Counted from the stretch's first letter, positions 25,178 to 33,895 are shown. The stretch: 64,000 nucleotides of DNA from Mycolicibacterium sp. 018/SC-01/001 (GCF_007096635.1 NZ_VKAA01000027.1:1-64000); one strand, 5' to 3'. The notes: generated by a model not told the origin, from the sequence alone. Made by a program: numbers and translations.

Positions 25178-26602
25178 ATGGGTCGACGGGCCCGGCCACC
25201 CGGCACTTACCCCGTGCCGGCATGGCGGCTCATCGCCGCGGGCGGGGCGATCTCATCGATACTCGTCGTCTTCGGCGGCGGCGCCGTCGCGTACGCCGAC
25301 GACGGCGCGGCGAAATCCGTCGACTCGAGCAGCCGGGACAGCCCCTCTGTCACGGACCGATCGGAGCACGCATCATCTCGGGAACCGGCGTCGGATTCGT
25401 CGTCGCCGTCGCAGACAGAGACCACCGCCACGGACCCCGGCCACTCCGACGAGTCCGGTGAGTCTGGGCGGACGGAGGATGCCGCCCCACCGTCCTCGGA
25501 ACCGGACACGTCCACGGACAGCACGGTGGATTCGCCGCCCTCGGTGCCCGACACCGAGTCGCCCGAGGACGTTCCGGTGATCGACCCACCCGCTGAGGAC
25601 GGCGAATCCGGCGCCGAGACCACGACGTCGAGCACCCACACAGATTCGTCGTCAGGGTCGATACCCGTCGCCACCGCAACAACGACTGCAGACGACGCCA
25701 CCGCGGACGTCCCGGCAAGCCCCTCGAGCACAGACGCCGTGAACTCCGACGCCGTGAACACCGACACTGTGAGCATCCCCGCGCCTGCTGTCGACACCAC
25801 GCCAAGCGGCGGCGCCTCCCCCGTCGACGGCAGTGCCCCCGCCACCGTCGATGCACCGATCGCACCTGCCGCCTACCCGGATGCCGCTGCACCCGTGGCG
25901 GTTCCGGCGGCCGCGACGACGGTGGTATCGCTCGTCTCCGCAACGGCGGTGGCCCCACCGACCAATCTGGTGCAGTGGTTCGTCTTGCTGACCTGGGCCC
26001 AGTTGCAGTGGCTGATCCAGCAGCAGCTCAGTGGCTCGCCTGTGACACCGGATCGCTTGACTGGTGCAGATCCCCGGCTGATCCGTGCCGTGTACCCGAA
26101 CCCTTCGTCGACGGCTGGTCTCTCGACGCAGTTCCCCTGGCTGGGGACGTCACTGGACGCCCTTCAGGGGATGCGACTCCTCACCCTTCCGATCGACCCA
26201 GCGCTGCTGACGAAGACGTTCCCGACGTTGGCGGCCGAGACGGCGGCGCTACCCGCGATCGTGAAGGCACTCACCGATCAGGTCAGCGCTCGTTCGGGAC
26301 TGCAGCCGGGCTCTCCCTGCGTCGGCACGATCATCCGCACGGTCTCGATGTGGGCTCTGTTCACCGCTGCCGCCCTCGGAATCTTCGGCATGATCAGCAT
26401 GACCGGTATCGGGACCATGGTCGGCTTCCGCCAAGCCAAGGCGGGCTACGCGCTGAGGGCAGCCGGCCTGGCTCGATTCGCCGGCCCCGGCCCGTTGGGG
26501 ATCGTGCGGGAAACGGGGCTCGTTCAGATCGGGTCGCGAGGCTCGAGTGCTCAGCCGCCGCGTCTGCGAGTCGTCACGACACACCAGCGCGACAGCGCCT
26601 GA
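25178..26602 (+). CDS. Secreted protein with Ser/Thr/Asp-rich disordered region
   Basis: The 474-residue product has a signal peptide (residues 17-41, ending AVAYA before DDG). Roughly residues 42-260 are disordered and rich in Ser, Thr, Asp and Pro. A folded C-terminal region follows with LVQWFVLLTWAQLQWLIQQQ and a predicted helix hairpin MWALFTAAALGIFGMISMTG near residues 396-420. ATG 25178 is chosen because the signal peptide begins there; the longer frame overlaps the EspR gene. It may be membrane associated through the late helix. No known domain is recognised. It sits 37 bases after espR and could be co-transcribed. Confidence 0.7.
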   Translation: MGRRARPPGTYPVPAWRLIAAGGAISSILVVFGGGAVAYADDGAAKSVDSSSRDSPSVTDRSEHASSREPASDSSSPSQTETTATDPGHSDESGESGRTEDAAPPSSEPDTSTDSTVDSPPSVPDTESPEDVPVIDPPAEDGESGAETTTSSTHTDSSSGSIPVATATTTADDATADVPASPSSTDAVNSDAVNTDTVSIPAPAVDTTPSGGASPVDGSAPATVDAPIAPAAYPDAAAPVAVPAAATTVVSLVSATAVAPPTNLVQWFVLLTWAQLQWLIQQQLSGSPVTPDRLTGADPRLIRAVYPNPSSTAGLSTQFPWLGTSLDALQGMRLLTLPIDPALLTKTFPTLAAETAALPAIVKALTDQVSARSGLQPGSPCVGTIIRTVSMWALFTAAALGIFGMISMTGIGTMVGFRQAKAGYALRAAGLARFAGPGPLGIVRETGLVQIGSRGSSAQPPRLRVVTTHQRDSA

Positions 26603-26629
26603 CTTCCCGTCGGCGTACACGGGAGTCAG
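26599..26629. terminator. Bidirectional terminator between convergent genes
   Basis: CTGACTTCCCGT and ACGGGAGTCAG form an 11-base-pair stem with one bulged T around an eight-base loop. It overlaps the stop codons of the convergent exported-protein and HTTM genes, so it could end transcription from both sides. Confidence 0.7.
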
Positions 26630-27540
26630 GTGCCGGCGGCGTCCTGTTGCGACGGTCGGGGACTGTTGCGCCGCGATACCCACCTCGTGGCGGTCTCGGC
26701 GGGGAGAAAGGCGAGGTAGAGCACGAGCATGGCAGGAGAAAAGAAGCCGACGGCGATGGTCGCCATGATCGCCAGGTGCAGCGTCACGCCGATCGTCGCG
26801 ACCACCCGCCGGAAACGACGGAACCAGATCAGGATCCCGATCAGCACTTCGGCCACCAGAACCGCCCACGTGCCCACGTTCATCAGCAACGGGTTCTCGG
26901 AGATCAGCCGGGGGACGCGGATGATCAGCATGTCCTCGAGCCGAAATGCGTACGACAGAGCGGTGCCATCGGGCCACTTCTCCCCCGTCAGCCGCGCGAC
27001 GAAGGTCGCCGTGTAGATGATCGTCAACTGAATCTGCAGTAGCCGCAACGGCCACGGTGCGCGGCTCTGCGCCGACCAGAACGAACCGTATCGGCGCCGT
27101 TCGTCCAGGGACAGGGCCGCACCCGCCGGCGCCAGTGCGATGACGAGTGCTTCGACTCTGACGAGTACGTCTCCGGCGTTGAACACCAGCGGATTCCGGT
27201 ACTGGAAGGACAGCACGAGCACGAACACGGCGAGCGCAGCCAGTCGACTGTGCCAACCGAGGGTCAACGCGATGCCGGCCAGCAGCAGGACCCACCAGCC
27301 GATCGACACGGTGGTGTCGCTGACATGGTGGAAGATGTTCCACTCGAACGCATCGCTTCTCGGTTGCGCGACAACCCCTTTCGAGGTGAAGAAGTCGGTG
27401 AGATCAGTCCGGAATGACAACGTCCACGCCACGATGAGGACGCCGAAGACGATGCGCACCATGCCGAGGACGTACATCGGTTGGGGATGAAACCAGAACG
27501 TGAGCCAGGCCGTTCGCGCTCGATCGACGTGTATCGTCAC
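26626..27540 (-). CDS. HTTM-domain membrane protein (vitamin-K-carboxylase-like)
   Basis: The 304-residue integral membrane protein has about seven to eight helices, matching the HTTM (horizontally transferred transmembrane) domain. Characteristic points are the early ARTAWLTFWFHPQPMYVLGM, the HHVSDTTVSIGWWVLLLAGI helix, and FQYRNPLVFNAGDVLVRVEA. HTTM is homologous to the membrane part of vitamin-K-dependent gamma-glutamyl carboxylase, but bacterial roles are mostly unknown. It starts at GTG 27540, overlapping the stop of the DUF5819-like gene in a GTGA arrangement, so the two are translationally coupled. Confidence 0.8.
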   Translation of the reverse strand: MTIHVDRARTAWLTFWFHPQPMYVLGMVRIVFGVLIVAWTLSFRTDLTDFFTSKGVVAQPRSDAFEWNIFHHVSDTTVSIGWWVLLLAGIALTLGWHSRLAALAVFVLVLSFQYRNPLVFNAGDVLVRVEALVIALAPAGAALSLDERRRYGSFWSAQSRAPWPLRLLQIQLTIIYTATFVARLTGEKWPDGTALSYAFRLEDMLIIRVPRLISENPLLMNVGTWAVLVAEVLIGILIWFRRFRRVVATIGVTLHLAIMATIAVGFFSPAMLVLYLAFLPAETATRWVSRRNSPRPSQQDAAGT

Positions 27541-28082
27541 GGCACTGCGCGCACCTCGCTGCGGTACACCGTCCGCACTGTCACCATGCCTGGGCGGTGC
27601 GCACCGGGCGCCTGCAGCGCCTCCCGATGCACCAGGACCGTTGCACGGACGGGGCGTTCGCCTGGCGATGTCAGTTCGCCGACCACCCAGCGCACGAAAT
27701 CGGGCATCGCCGCGTTGTTGCGGATGAGTTGTTCTTTGAGCTTCTGCCAGTGATACCACTGCAGAGAACTGATCGCGGGGTGGGTGCGTTCGGACGTCCA
27801 CGTGCGGACGCCGCCCTCTGCCATCTCGACCCTCACCTCCAGCGTCTCCACCACCGAGATCGGGTCGGGCGCGTACATGCTCCACTTCTGTTGCAGTCCG
27901 GTGGATTCGGCGATGGGTTGCAGCGGTTCGACGAGTCGTTCTCTGAGATGGGATGCGGGCAGGTTCCAGACGATGCCGATCAGGACGACCACCGACACCA
28001 GGACGCTGATCAAGCATTCGCCGGCCGGGGACCGCTCGACTCGACACCCCAACGTCGAGGACGACGCCTGCTTCCCGGCCAT
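27537..28082 (-). CDS. DUF5819-like single-pass membrane protein
   Basis: A 181-residue protein with one membrane helix (about residues 26-43, LISVLVSVVVLIGIVWNLPA) and a soluble C-terminal domain. The segment QKWSMYAPDPISVVETLEV fits the signature (W-x-M-[FY]-A-P-x-P) of DUF5819, a family that is encoded next to HTTM proteins in actinobacteria. The rest of the domain has paired strands (VRVEMAEGG, TVRTVYRSE). ATG 28082 is preferred because the longer frame would overlap the upstream gene. It lies seven bases after the repeat-protein stop and overlaps the HTTM start. Confidence 0.75.
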   Translation of the reverse strand: MAGKQASSSTLGCRVERSPAGECLISVLVSVVVLIGIVWNLPASHLRERLVEPLQPIAESTGLQQKWSMYAPDPISVVETLEVRVEMAEGGVRTWTSERTHPAISSLQWYHWQKLKEQLIRNNAAMPDFVRWVVGELTSPGERPVRATVLVHREALQAPGAHRPGMVTVRTVYRSEVRAVP

Positions 28083-28089
28083 TCGATGG

Positions 28090-29016
28090 TCATCCGAACC
28101 TGTTGCGGCGCCATCCAAGGAAAGAGATGAAGGCCAGAAGGAGGGCACAGACAACGGCAACCGAGACCAACAGCTGATCGTCTCGCCCTGAGCCCGCCGG
28201 GGACGCACTGGACTTGATCTCGGGCGCCACGAACGGCGTCACCGCCGGCGCTTGGCCTCGAGCGACCGGTACGCCGCCGGTCAGGAGTTCGAACGCCGTC
28301 GGGGGTGACTGCCGCTCGACCGGGGGTGGAGGCGGACCGGTCGCCGCCAGCAATGCCGCCCAGATGGACGACGGCGGCGGCACTGGTGCGACGGGCACCG
28401 GCGGCGCTGGAGCGACGGGCACTGGCGGCGTGGGAGCGATGATCTCTGGAATCACCGCATCCGCGATCGGGTCCGGGGTCAGTACCGTGGGGGTGGCTTC
28501 GGCCGGGGGACCGTCCGAGTGGACGGGAAGGGTCCCCCCGCCGCCCGAACCGCCGGTGTCGCCGGGTGTCGAGGTGCTTCCGGACGTGCTGGTGTCACCC
28601 GATGTGGTCGAGTCCCCTGTCGTCGAGTCGCCCGACGTGGACGAGTCGCCGCTGCTGGAGTCGCCGGTCGAGGTATCACCGGATGTGGAGGTGTCTCCGG
28701 TGCTCGTGTCGTCGCCGGTGCTGGTGTCGCCCGATGTCGACGTGTCGCCAGTCGTGGATGCGTTTCCGGTGCCCGAGTCACCAGAGGAACTGGTGTCGCC
28801 CGAGGAACTCGAGTCGCCCGAGGAACCGGAGTCACCTGACGAGTTGGACCCGGTCGAGCTCGACCCGCCGGACGAATCGGAGTCTCCTCCCGGCTGGTTC
28901 GTCAGCACGATCCGCGGACGCTCACCGTCGGGTGCGTCCAGGAGGTTGACTCCCGCCAGCAGTGCGATGACCGCGAGTGCGGCAGCGGCCGATCGGCCGA
29001 CCGACGCCCGACACAT
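28090..29016 (-). CDS. Surface-anchored Ser/Thr/Gly/Asp repeat protein
   Basis: The 308-residue product has an N-terminal signal/anchor (residues 8-25, RSAAAALAVIALLAGVNL), then about 115 residues (44-160) of irregular (S/T)GD(S/T) repeats such as GDTSTSGDTSTG. A Pro/Val linker with PPVPVAPAPPVPVAP comes next, then a C-terminal membrane helix (LLVSVAVVCALLLAFISFLG) and a basic tail WRRNRFG. This layout is that of a cell-surface stalk. The start is uncertain: ATG 29016 or GTG 29022. It heads a three-gene unit with the DUF5819-like and HTTM proteins. No sortase LPxTG motif is seen. Confidence 0.7.
   Translation of the reverse strand: MCRASVGRSAAAALAVIALLAGVNLLDAPDGERPRIVLTNQPGGDSDSSGGSSSTGSNSSGDSGSSGDSSSSGDTSSSGDSGTGNASTTGDTSTSGDTSTGDDTSTGDTSTSGDTSTGDSSSGDSSTSGDSTTGDSTTSGDTSTSGSTSTPGDTGGSGGGGTLPVHSDGPPAEATPTVLTPDPIADAVIPEIIAPTPPVPVAPAPPVPVAPVPPPSSIWAALLAATGPPPPPVERQSPPTAFELLTGGVPVARGQAPAVTPFVAPEIKSSASPAGSGRDDQLLVSVAVVCALLLAFISFLGWRRNRFG
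28537..28887 (-). repeat. Degenerate repeat tract coding (S/T)GD(S/T) units
   Basis: This stretch encodes about 115 residues composed almost only of Ser, Thr, Gly and Asp in units of 5-7 residues, as GDTSTSG, GDSSTSG and GDTSTG. On the plus strand it reads as repeated GTCGCC/GGTGTC-like blocks. Copy number could vary between strains. Confidence 0.85.
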
Positions 29017-29400
29017 CCTCACATTGCCCCCCGGCGACTGGTGGCGACTCCGTCTGCCGATCCCCCTCGGGCAGTGCCCCATCGAAAGGCCGCGGGGTCG
29101 CCGCTGTTGCCGTGAGCCTACCGCAGGGCCGAACAGACAGCGTCGTCCTGTCAGAACGCCATTGCCGAGTGGTTGCTATTTCGGTGCGCGCGTGTCGGTT
29201 TCGGCGTCGGCGGGCCGCCGGTTGGTCGACCCGAAGACTGGCCTGCGGCCGTCACGGCACGAGGTGATCGCCACTGATGGCAACGGAATTGCCACAATCG
29301 GGGTTCGCCGACTGTGGCGCGAGCTTTTGCTTTGCTGGCCGCGGACTCACGTAGCGCAGGACAACGAGCGGCGCAGACGACGAGATGGCCGGAGGCCGCG
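29017..29400. other. Intergenic stretch, no gene seen
   Basis: The 384 bases between the repeat-protein gene and the GlxA-type regulator gene, both on the minus strand, contain no convincing frame. The first part is the promoter region of the repeat-protein unit; the part next to 29400 is the 3' flank of the regulator. Confidence 0.5.
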
Positions 29401-30369
29401 CTAACGCTCGTGGCCGGCGAAGACCTTGCGATAACTCGACGGTGACATGCCCAGCCCGCGTCGCAGGTGATGCCGGAGGTTGCCGCCCGAGCCCAGCCCG
29501 CAGCGCCGGGCGATCTCGTCGACACTGAGGTCGTGGCCCTCGAGGAGTTCACGGGCGCGGTCGATGCGGCGGTTGCGAATCCACTCCCCTGGCGGCTGGC
29601 CGGTCTCGTCCCGGAAGCGACGGATGAATGTTCGCGTACTCATGCCCGCATGCTCGGCGAGGTGGCTGATCGTCAACGGTTCGTGCAGATTCTGCGCCGC
29701 CCACGTCCTGGTCGCCGCCGTGGACGCGGAATCGTCTGTCGGGACGTGGCTTTCGATGAACTGCGCCTGCCCGCCCTCACGCCATGGCGGCACCACGCAG
29801 TAGCGCGCGACGGCGTTCGCGACCTGCGTTCCGTGGTCGCCCCGAATGATGTGCAGGCACAGGTCGATACCGGCAGCAAGACCCGCGGAGGTGAGCACGT
29901 CGCCGTCGTCGACGAAGAGCACGTTCTCGTCGACCAGCACTCGCGGGTGTAGCGCGCGGAGTGAGGCGGCGTGCTTCCAGTGCGTCGTGGCGGGTCGTCC
30001 GTCGAGCAACCCCGCCGCGGCGAGCACGAAGGCGCCCGTGCAGATCGAGACGACGCGGGCCGTGGCCGGGATGTTGTGCAATGCCTCCGCCACCTGCGGG
30101 TCGAGCCGGCCGTCGGTTCGCGCCGGCCGGTACTTCGTGCCCGGGACGACCACGGTGTCGGCGGCGGCCAGGGCCTCCGCACCCGCCGTTGGGATCATCG
30201 AGAACCCGTTGTCGGCGAGGACGGGATCGGTCGTCATCCCGCAGGTGGTCACCTCGTAGAGCGGCACGCCGTCGGAATCGTGGGCCGCGCCGAACAGCGT
30301 CGGCGCGATCGCGGCGTCGAAGCCGATGACCGGCTCGAGCAGCAGCACGACGACCCGGTGAGCGGACAT
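29401..30369 (-). CDS. GlxA-type transcriptional regulator (DJ-1/PfpI plus AraC HTH)
   Basis: The 322-residue protein has an N-terminal DJ-1/PfpI-like domain (VVVLLLEPVIGFDAAIAPTL; RVVSICTGAFVLAAAGLLDG with the nucleophile-elbow Cys; ATTHWKHAASL) and a C-terminal AraC double helix-turn-helix (TISHLAEHAGMSTRTFIRRF, IDRARELLEGHDLSVDEIAR, SGGNLRHHLRRGLGMSPSSY). Proteins of this build sense small nitrogenous or oxidised metabolites and activate adjacent genes. It is divergent from the MFS transporter gene with 81 bases between, so the transporter is its probable target. Confidence 0.92.
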   Translation of the reverse strand: MSAHRVVVLLLEPVIGFDAAIAPTLFGAAHDSDGVPLYEVTTCGMTTDPVLADNGFSMIPTAGAEALAAADTVVVPGTKYRPARTDGRLDPQVAEALHNIPATARVVSICTGAFVLAAAGLLDGRPATTHWKHAASLRALHPRVLVDENVLFVDDGDVLTSAGLAAGIDLCLHIIRGDHGTQVANAVARYCVVPPWREGGQAQFIESHVPTDDSASTAATRTWAAQNLHEPLTISHLAEHAGMSTRTFIRRFRDETGQPPGEWIRNRRIDRARELLEGHDLSVDEIARRCGLGSGGNLRHHLRRGLGMSPSSYRKVFAGHER

Positions 30370-30450
30370 GGCGCCATGATGGCATGTTTTTGACGAATAT
30401 CGGCAGTCTTGCCACTAGCCTCTACGGCCGGGGGCCGACATAGTCGAGCG

Positions 30451-31755
30451 GTGACCGTCACAGACCCGTCTGCGCGCGCGACCCTCCGCCTGCACTGGGC
30501 CTGGGTGGTGGCCGCAGTCAGTTTCGTCGCGCTGCTCGGCGCCGCCGGCTTCCGCTCCGTGCCCGGGGTGATGATGAACCCGTTGCACCACGAGTTCGGC
30601 TGGTCGCACGGAACGGTCGGGCTCGCGATGTCGGTGAACATGACGCTGTTCGGCCTGACCGCGCCGTTCGCCGCGGCCTTGATGGATCGCTTCGGTGTTC
30701 GCCCGGTGCTGACCGCCGCGCTCACATTGATCGCGGCCGGCAGCGCGCTGAGCGTCACGATGACCGCCAGCTGGCAGTTGGTGCTGCTGTGGGGTGTGCT
30801 CGTCGGTGTGGGGACCGGGGCCATCTCCATGGGTTTCGTCGCGACGATCGCGACTCGGTGGTTCGACGCACGGCGCGGGCTGGTCACCGGCGTGCTGACC
30901 GCCGCCAGTGCGACAGGTCAGCTCATCTTCCTGCCGGTGGTCGCCGCCGTCACCACGCAGCACGGCTGGCGCTGGGCTTCGCTGCTGGTCGCCGCCGCCG
31001 CGCTCGCCGTGATTCCGCCCGTCCTGCTGCTGATGCGAAACTGGCCGCGGGACAAAGGCCTTGGGCGTTATGGTCAGCCGGCCGCCGTGGCTGCGGAGCC
31101 GGTACCGCGGCCCCCCGGCAGCAGTTCCGCGGCGGCGTTGTCCGGGTTGGCACTCGGCGCACGGGTGCCGGCCTTCTGGCTGCTGGCAGGCAGTTTCGCC
31201 ATCTGCGGGATGACCACCAACGGGCTCATCGGCACCCACTTCATCCCCGCCGCCAACGACCACGGGATGCCGACGACCGTCGCCGCCGGACTGCTCGCCG
31301 TGGTCGGCGTCCTCGACGTCGCAGGCACCGTGTTCTCCGGGTGGTTGACCGACCGTGTGGACGCACGTGTGCTGCTGGTCATCTACTACACCGGGCGGGG
31401 GTTGTCGCTGCTCGCCCTGCCGGCCCTGCTCTCCCCGCACGCCGAGCCGGGCACGTGGGTGTTCATCATCTTCTACGGCCTGGACTGGGTGGCCACGGTG
31501 CCGCCGACGATTGCCCTGTGCCGCAACTACTTCGGCGACAAGACGCCGGTCGTGTTCGGGTGGGTGTTCGCGTCCCACCAGCTCGGCGCAGCCGTCGCCG
31601 CCGCGGGTGCCGGATGGATTCGCGATCTGCGCGGCGACTACGACCTCGCTTTCTACCTCGCGGCGGGCCTGTGCGCCGTCGCGGCGGTCATGTGCCTGTC
31701 GGTGCGCAAGGTGGGCGCAAGGCAGCGGGACGAGATGCTCGATGTCGTCGAGTGA
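30451..31755 (+). CDS. MFS transporter
   Basis: A 434-residue membrane protein with twelve predicted helices. The helix 2-3 loop AALMDRFGVRPVLTAALTL fits the MFS signature, and the central loop (RNWPRDKGLGRYGQP) separates the two halves. SGWLTDRVDARVLLVIYYTG repeats the signature in the second half. The GTG at 30451 is used; an ATG-initiated frame from 30409 would begin inside the regulator promoter region. It is probably an organic-anion or drug-type carrier, with expression controlled by the divergent GlxA-type regulator. A decayed transporter remnant of another MFS class follows on the opposite strand. Confidence 0.88.
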   Translation: MTVTDPSARATLRLHWAWVVAAVSFVALLGAAGFRSVPGVMMNPLHHEFGWSHGTVGLAMSVNMTLFGLTAPFAAALMDRFGVRPVLTAALTLIAAGSALSVTMTASWQLVLLWGVLVGVGTGAISMGFVATIATRWFDARRGLVTGVLTAASATGQLIFLPVVAAVTTQHGWRWASLLVAAAALAVIPPVLLLMRNWPRDKGLGRYGQPAAVAAEPVPRPPGSSSAAALSGLALGARVPAFWLLAGSFAICGMTTNGLIGTHFIPAANDHGMPTTVAAGLLAVVGVLDVAGTVFSGWLTDRVDARVLLVIYYTGRGLSLLALPALLSPHAEPGTWVFIIFYGLDWVATVPPTIALCRNYFGDKTPVVFGWVFASHQLGAAVAAAGAGWIRDLRGDYDLAFYLAAGLCAVAAVMCLSVRKVGARQRDEMLDVVE

Positions 31756-32030
31756 GGCATCTCGTCTCTCGCATGACCAAAAAGCGCAATGAGCGTCAGC
31801 AACGCGGCGCAATCAAATAGACGCCCATTCACGCCACCCCATAGGAGGTGGCCAACCACGCCGCGACGAACGGTGCGATCGCCGCGCCGAGGATGCTCGA
31901 GCCGTTGTACGCGACACCGGACCCGGTGTATCGGACGTCAGTCGCAACATGAGCCGCATCAACGTCATTCCGATGGTCAGGAACACCGACGTCGAGGTGC
32001 TGGTCGCAGTCAGGAACGCCATGAATGACA
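31756..32030 (-). pseudogene. C-terminal remnant of an MHS-class MFS transporter
   Basis: Read in shifting minus-strand frames this stretch gives MAFLTATSTSTSVFLTIGMT, then ATDVRYTGSGVAYNGSSILG and AAIAPFVAAWLATSYGVA, then (after a TGA at 31829-31831 where Trp is expected) MGVYLIA, then AALLTLIALF and, in another frame, VMRET. These are consecutive C-terminal pieces of metabolite:H+ symporter (MHS) family carriers. At least three frameshifts and one nonsense codon are needed to join them, and the N-terminal two thirds are missing, so this is a decayed fragment. Confidence 0.8.
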
Positions 32031-32059
32031 ATTGCCTCGAAGGACACGTCCGGTTCGTG

Positions 32060-33301
32060 TCAGTCTTCTTCTTCGTCGGCTTTCGTTTCAACGGTGAGGA
32101 TGGAGACTTCGGAACGAAGGGTGCGATGCACCGGGCACTTGTCGGCGATCTCGAGCAATGTGGCGCGTTGATCGTCGTCGAGCGGGCCAATGAGGGTGAT
32201 GTCACGATCAATCCGGTCGACCATTCCCGTGGCGGTCTCGCATTCGGCGCAATCCTTCGCATGAATGCGAAAGTGGCGCGAGTTGACGACGATGCGTTCA
32301 AGCGGCCACTGCTTCCGGTCGGCATACATCCGCACCGTCATCGACGTGCATGCTCCCAGCGCAGCCAGAAGTAGTTCGTACGGAGTGGGCCCGGTGTCTT
32401 CGCCGACCGGGTGGGGTTCGTCTGCCGTCAGACGATGCCGGCGCACACTAATCTCCTCACTCAGTCTGCCGGTCCGGCTTTCCGCAACCCGCACGACGCC
32501 ATCGGCGAGACCCTCGGTGTCCGTGACGCGGGTACTCGTGGATGGCGCTGCTATGTACTTGCTGGTCCAGGCGGCGAGGACGCTCGCCGCGTACTCGGCG
32601 TCGGACCGGTTGCTGAGAAGGTGGTCGGCGCCGTCGAGTGAAATGAATGACTTGGGATGCCGGGCGGTATCGAAGATTTCCCGCGCGTTGGTCACCGACA
32701 CCACCTCGTCGGTGGGTGCGTGCATGACGAGTAACGCGGCGCGAAGTCTCGAGATGCGCTCACGCTGCGGTTGCTCAGCGATGTCATCAAGGAAGCTGCG
32801 GCGCAGCCGAAATGGTCGACCCCCGATTGACACCGTGGCCTCGCCGGATTCGATGGCGGGCAACGCGTTGCTCAGCAGTCCGGTGACGTGGGCCGGGTCG
32901 GCCGGGGCGCCGATGGTGACGACTGCGCGAACCTCAGGGATGTGCGGACGGGCTGCTAGGACTGCCGCACCGCCCAGAGAATGTCCGATGAGGATCGCTG
33001 GCGCGACAAATTGCTCACGGAGATAGTCTGCGGCACAGATCAAGTCCTGAACGTTGGAACTGAAGCCGGTCGCGGCGAAGTCACCATCGGACTCGCCCAA
33101 GCCGGTGAAGTCGAATCGCAGAACCGCAATACCCTGGTTGGCCAGGGCACGCGAAATCCGGCCTGCAGCAATGTTGTCCTTGCCGCAGGTGAAGCAGTGC
33201 GCAAACAGTGCCCAGGCTTGCGGGGTGCCGGTCGGCATCTCCAGCTTCCCGGCCAAATCTCCACTGCTGCCGCGGAAGACCGTTTTGGTTGGGGTGTTCA
33301 C
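32060..33301 (-). CDS. Alpha/beta hydrolase fused to an OsmC-type domain
   Basis: The 413-residue fusion has an N-terminal alpha/beta hydrolase (FDFTGLGESDGDF, nucleophile Ser108 in LIGHSLGGAAV, late Asp in MHAPTDEVVS, His in DGADHLLS). The C-terminal OsmC/Ohr-like domain (from about residue 290) has PHPVGEDTGPTPYELLLAAL, the Cys of LGACTSMTVRMYAD and a second Cys in DKCPVHRTLRSEV. OsmC proteins reduce organic hydroperoxides through paired cysteines, and such fusions are known in bacteria. The start is GTG 33301 with AAGGAG four bases upstream; the longer ATG frame includes the operator region. It may process and detoxify lipid hydroperoxides. Confidence 0.85.
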   Translation of the reverse strand: MNTPTKTVFRGSSGDLAGKLEMPTGTPQAWALFAHCFTCGKDNIAAGRISRALANQGIAVLRFDFTGLGESDGDFAATGFSSNVQDLICAADYLREQFVAPAILIGHSLGGAAVLAARPHIPEVRAVVTIGAPADPAHVTGLLSNALPAIESGEATVSIGGRPFRLRRSFLDDIAEQPQRERISRLRAALLVMHAPTDEVVSVTNAREIFDTARHPKSFISLDGADHLLSNRSDAEYAASVLAAWTSKYIAAPSTSTRVTDTEGLADGVVRVAESRTGRLSEEISVRRHRLTADEPHPVGEDTGPTPYELLLAALGACTSMTVRMYADRKQWPLERIVVNSRHFRIHAKDCAECETATGMVDRIDRDITLIGPLDDDQRATLLEIADKCPVHRTLRSEVSILTVETKADEEED

Positions 33302-33331
33302 ATCGCTCCTTGCCTGATGATGATTCAGACG

Positions 33332-33353
33332 AACTGTACTATACGGAACAGTT
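33332..33353. promoter_or_regulatory. TetR-type operator upstream of the hydrolase-OsmC gene
   Basis: AACTGTAC and GAACAGTT form an 8-6-8 inverted repeat with one mismatch around TATACG, about 30 bases before the GTG start. The size and symmetry are those of a TetR-family operator covering the promoter. The surrounding region (33302-33625) holds no gene. Confidence 0.55.
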
Positions 33354-33625
33354 TTAGTTCCGGTAGCGGGCTGACGGACGGCGTCTCCGTACGCGCGTAA
33401 GACCGATTCCGCCAAATCCAGCCCTCTGAGCGGCCCGTGCTAATTCCTATGATCAGACCGAGCTGAACACCGCGGCGAAGTGGATGCCGTGCCATTCGCA
33501 GGACTCGAATGCGTATCAGCACCAGACTGTTTCACAAAACCCGCGGCATTCATGTGCATCCGTTCGTTAGCGACCTATTTCGCCACCGCGCCCGTACCCT
33601 CGATTGTTCACAGGCGTCGCAGCGA

Positions 33626-33895
33626 TCACGATGTTGTGGGACGACGGCATTTTCGCTTGATGCAGGAGTAGATCACCGCCATTGCAACCGGAGTGCACAC
33701 GAACAGCAAGAGCAAGATGCGGGCGGTCCCATCTTGAATCAAGGCATTGGAACCCACGAAGATGACGAAGGCAACTCTGACCTTTACCCGCCTTCGGAAC
33801 TGCGCACCGTCTCGCCACCCGACGGTTCTCCACATCAGGTAACCAATGATGGCTGTCGTGGTTGCCACCTGCGATGTCGCTGCAAGCGTAGTCAT
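33626..33895 (-). CDS. Small putative membrane protein, unknown
   Basis: An 89-residue frame with three hydrophobic stretches (ATTTAIIGYLMW, VAFVIFVGSNALI, ILLLLFVCTPVAMAVIYSCI) and a basic end RKCRRPTTS. GAGG lies at fair spacing before the ATG. It is in a gene-poor zone, has lower third-position GC than its neighbours and no recognised family. It could be a genuine small integral membrane protein or chance coding. I give it moderate weight because of the regular helix pattern. Confidence 0.45.
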   Translation of the reverse strand: MTTLAATSQVATTTAIIGYLMWRTVGWRDGAQFRRRVKVRVAFVIFVGSNALIQDGTARILLLLFVCTPVAMAVIYSCIKRKCRRPTTS

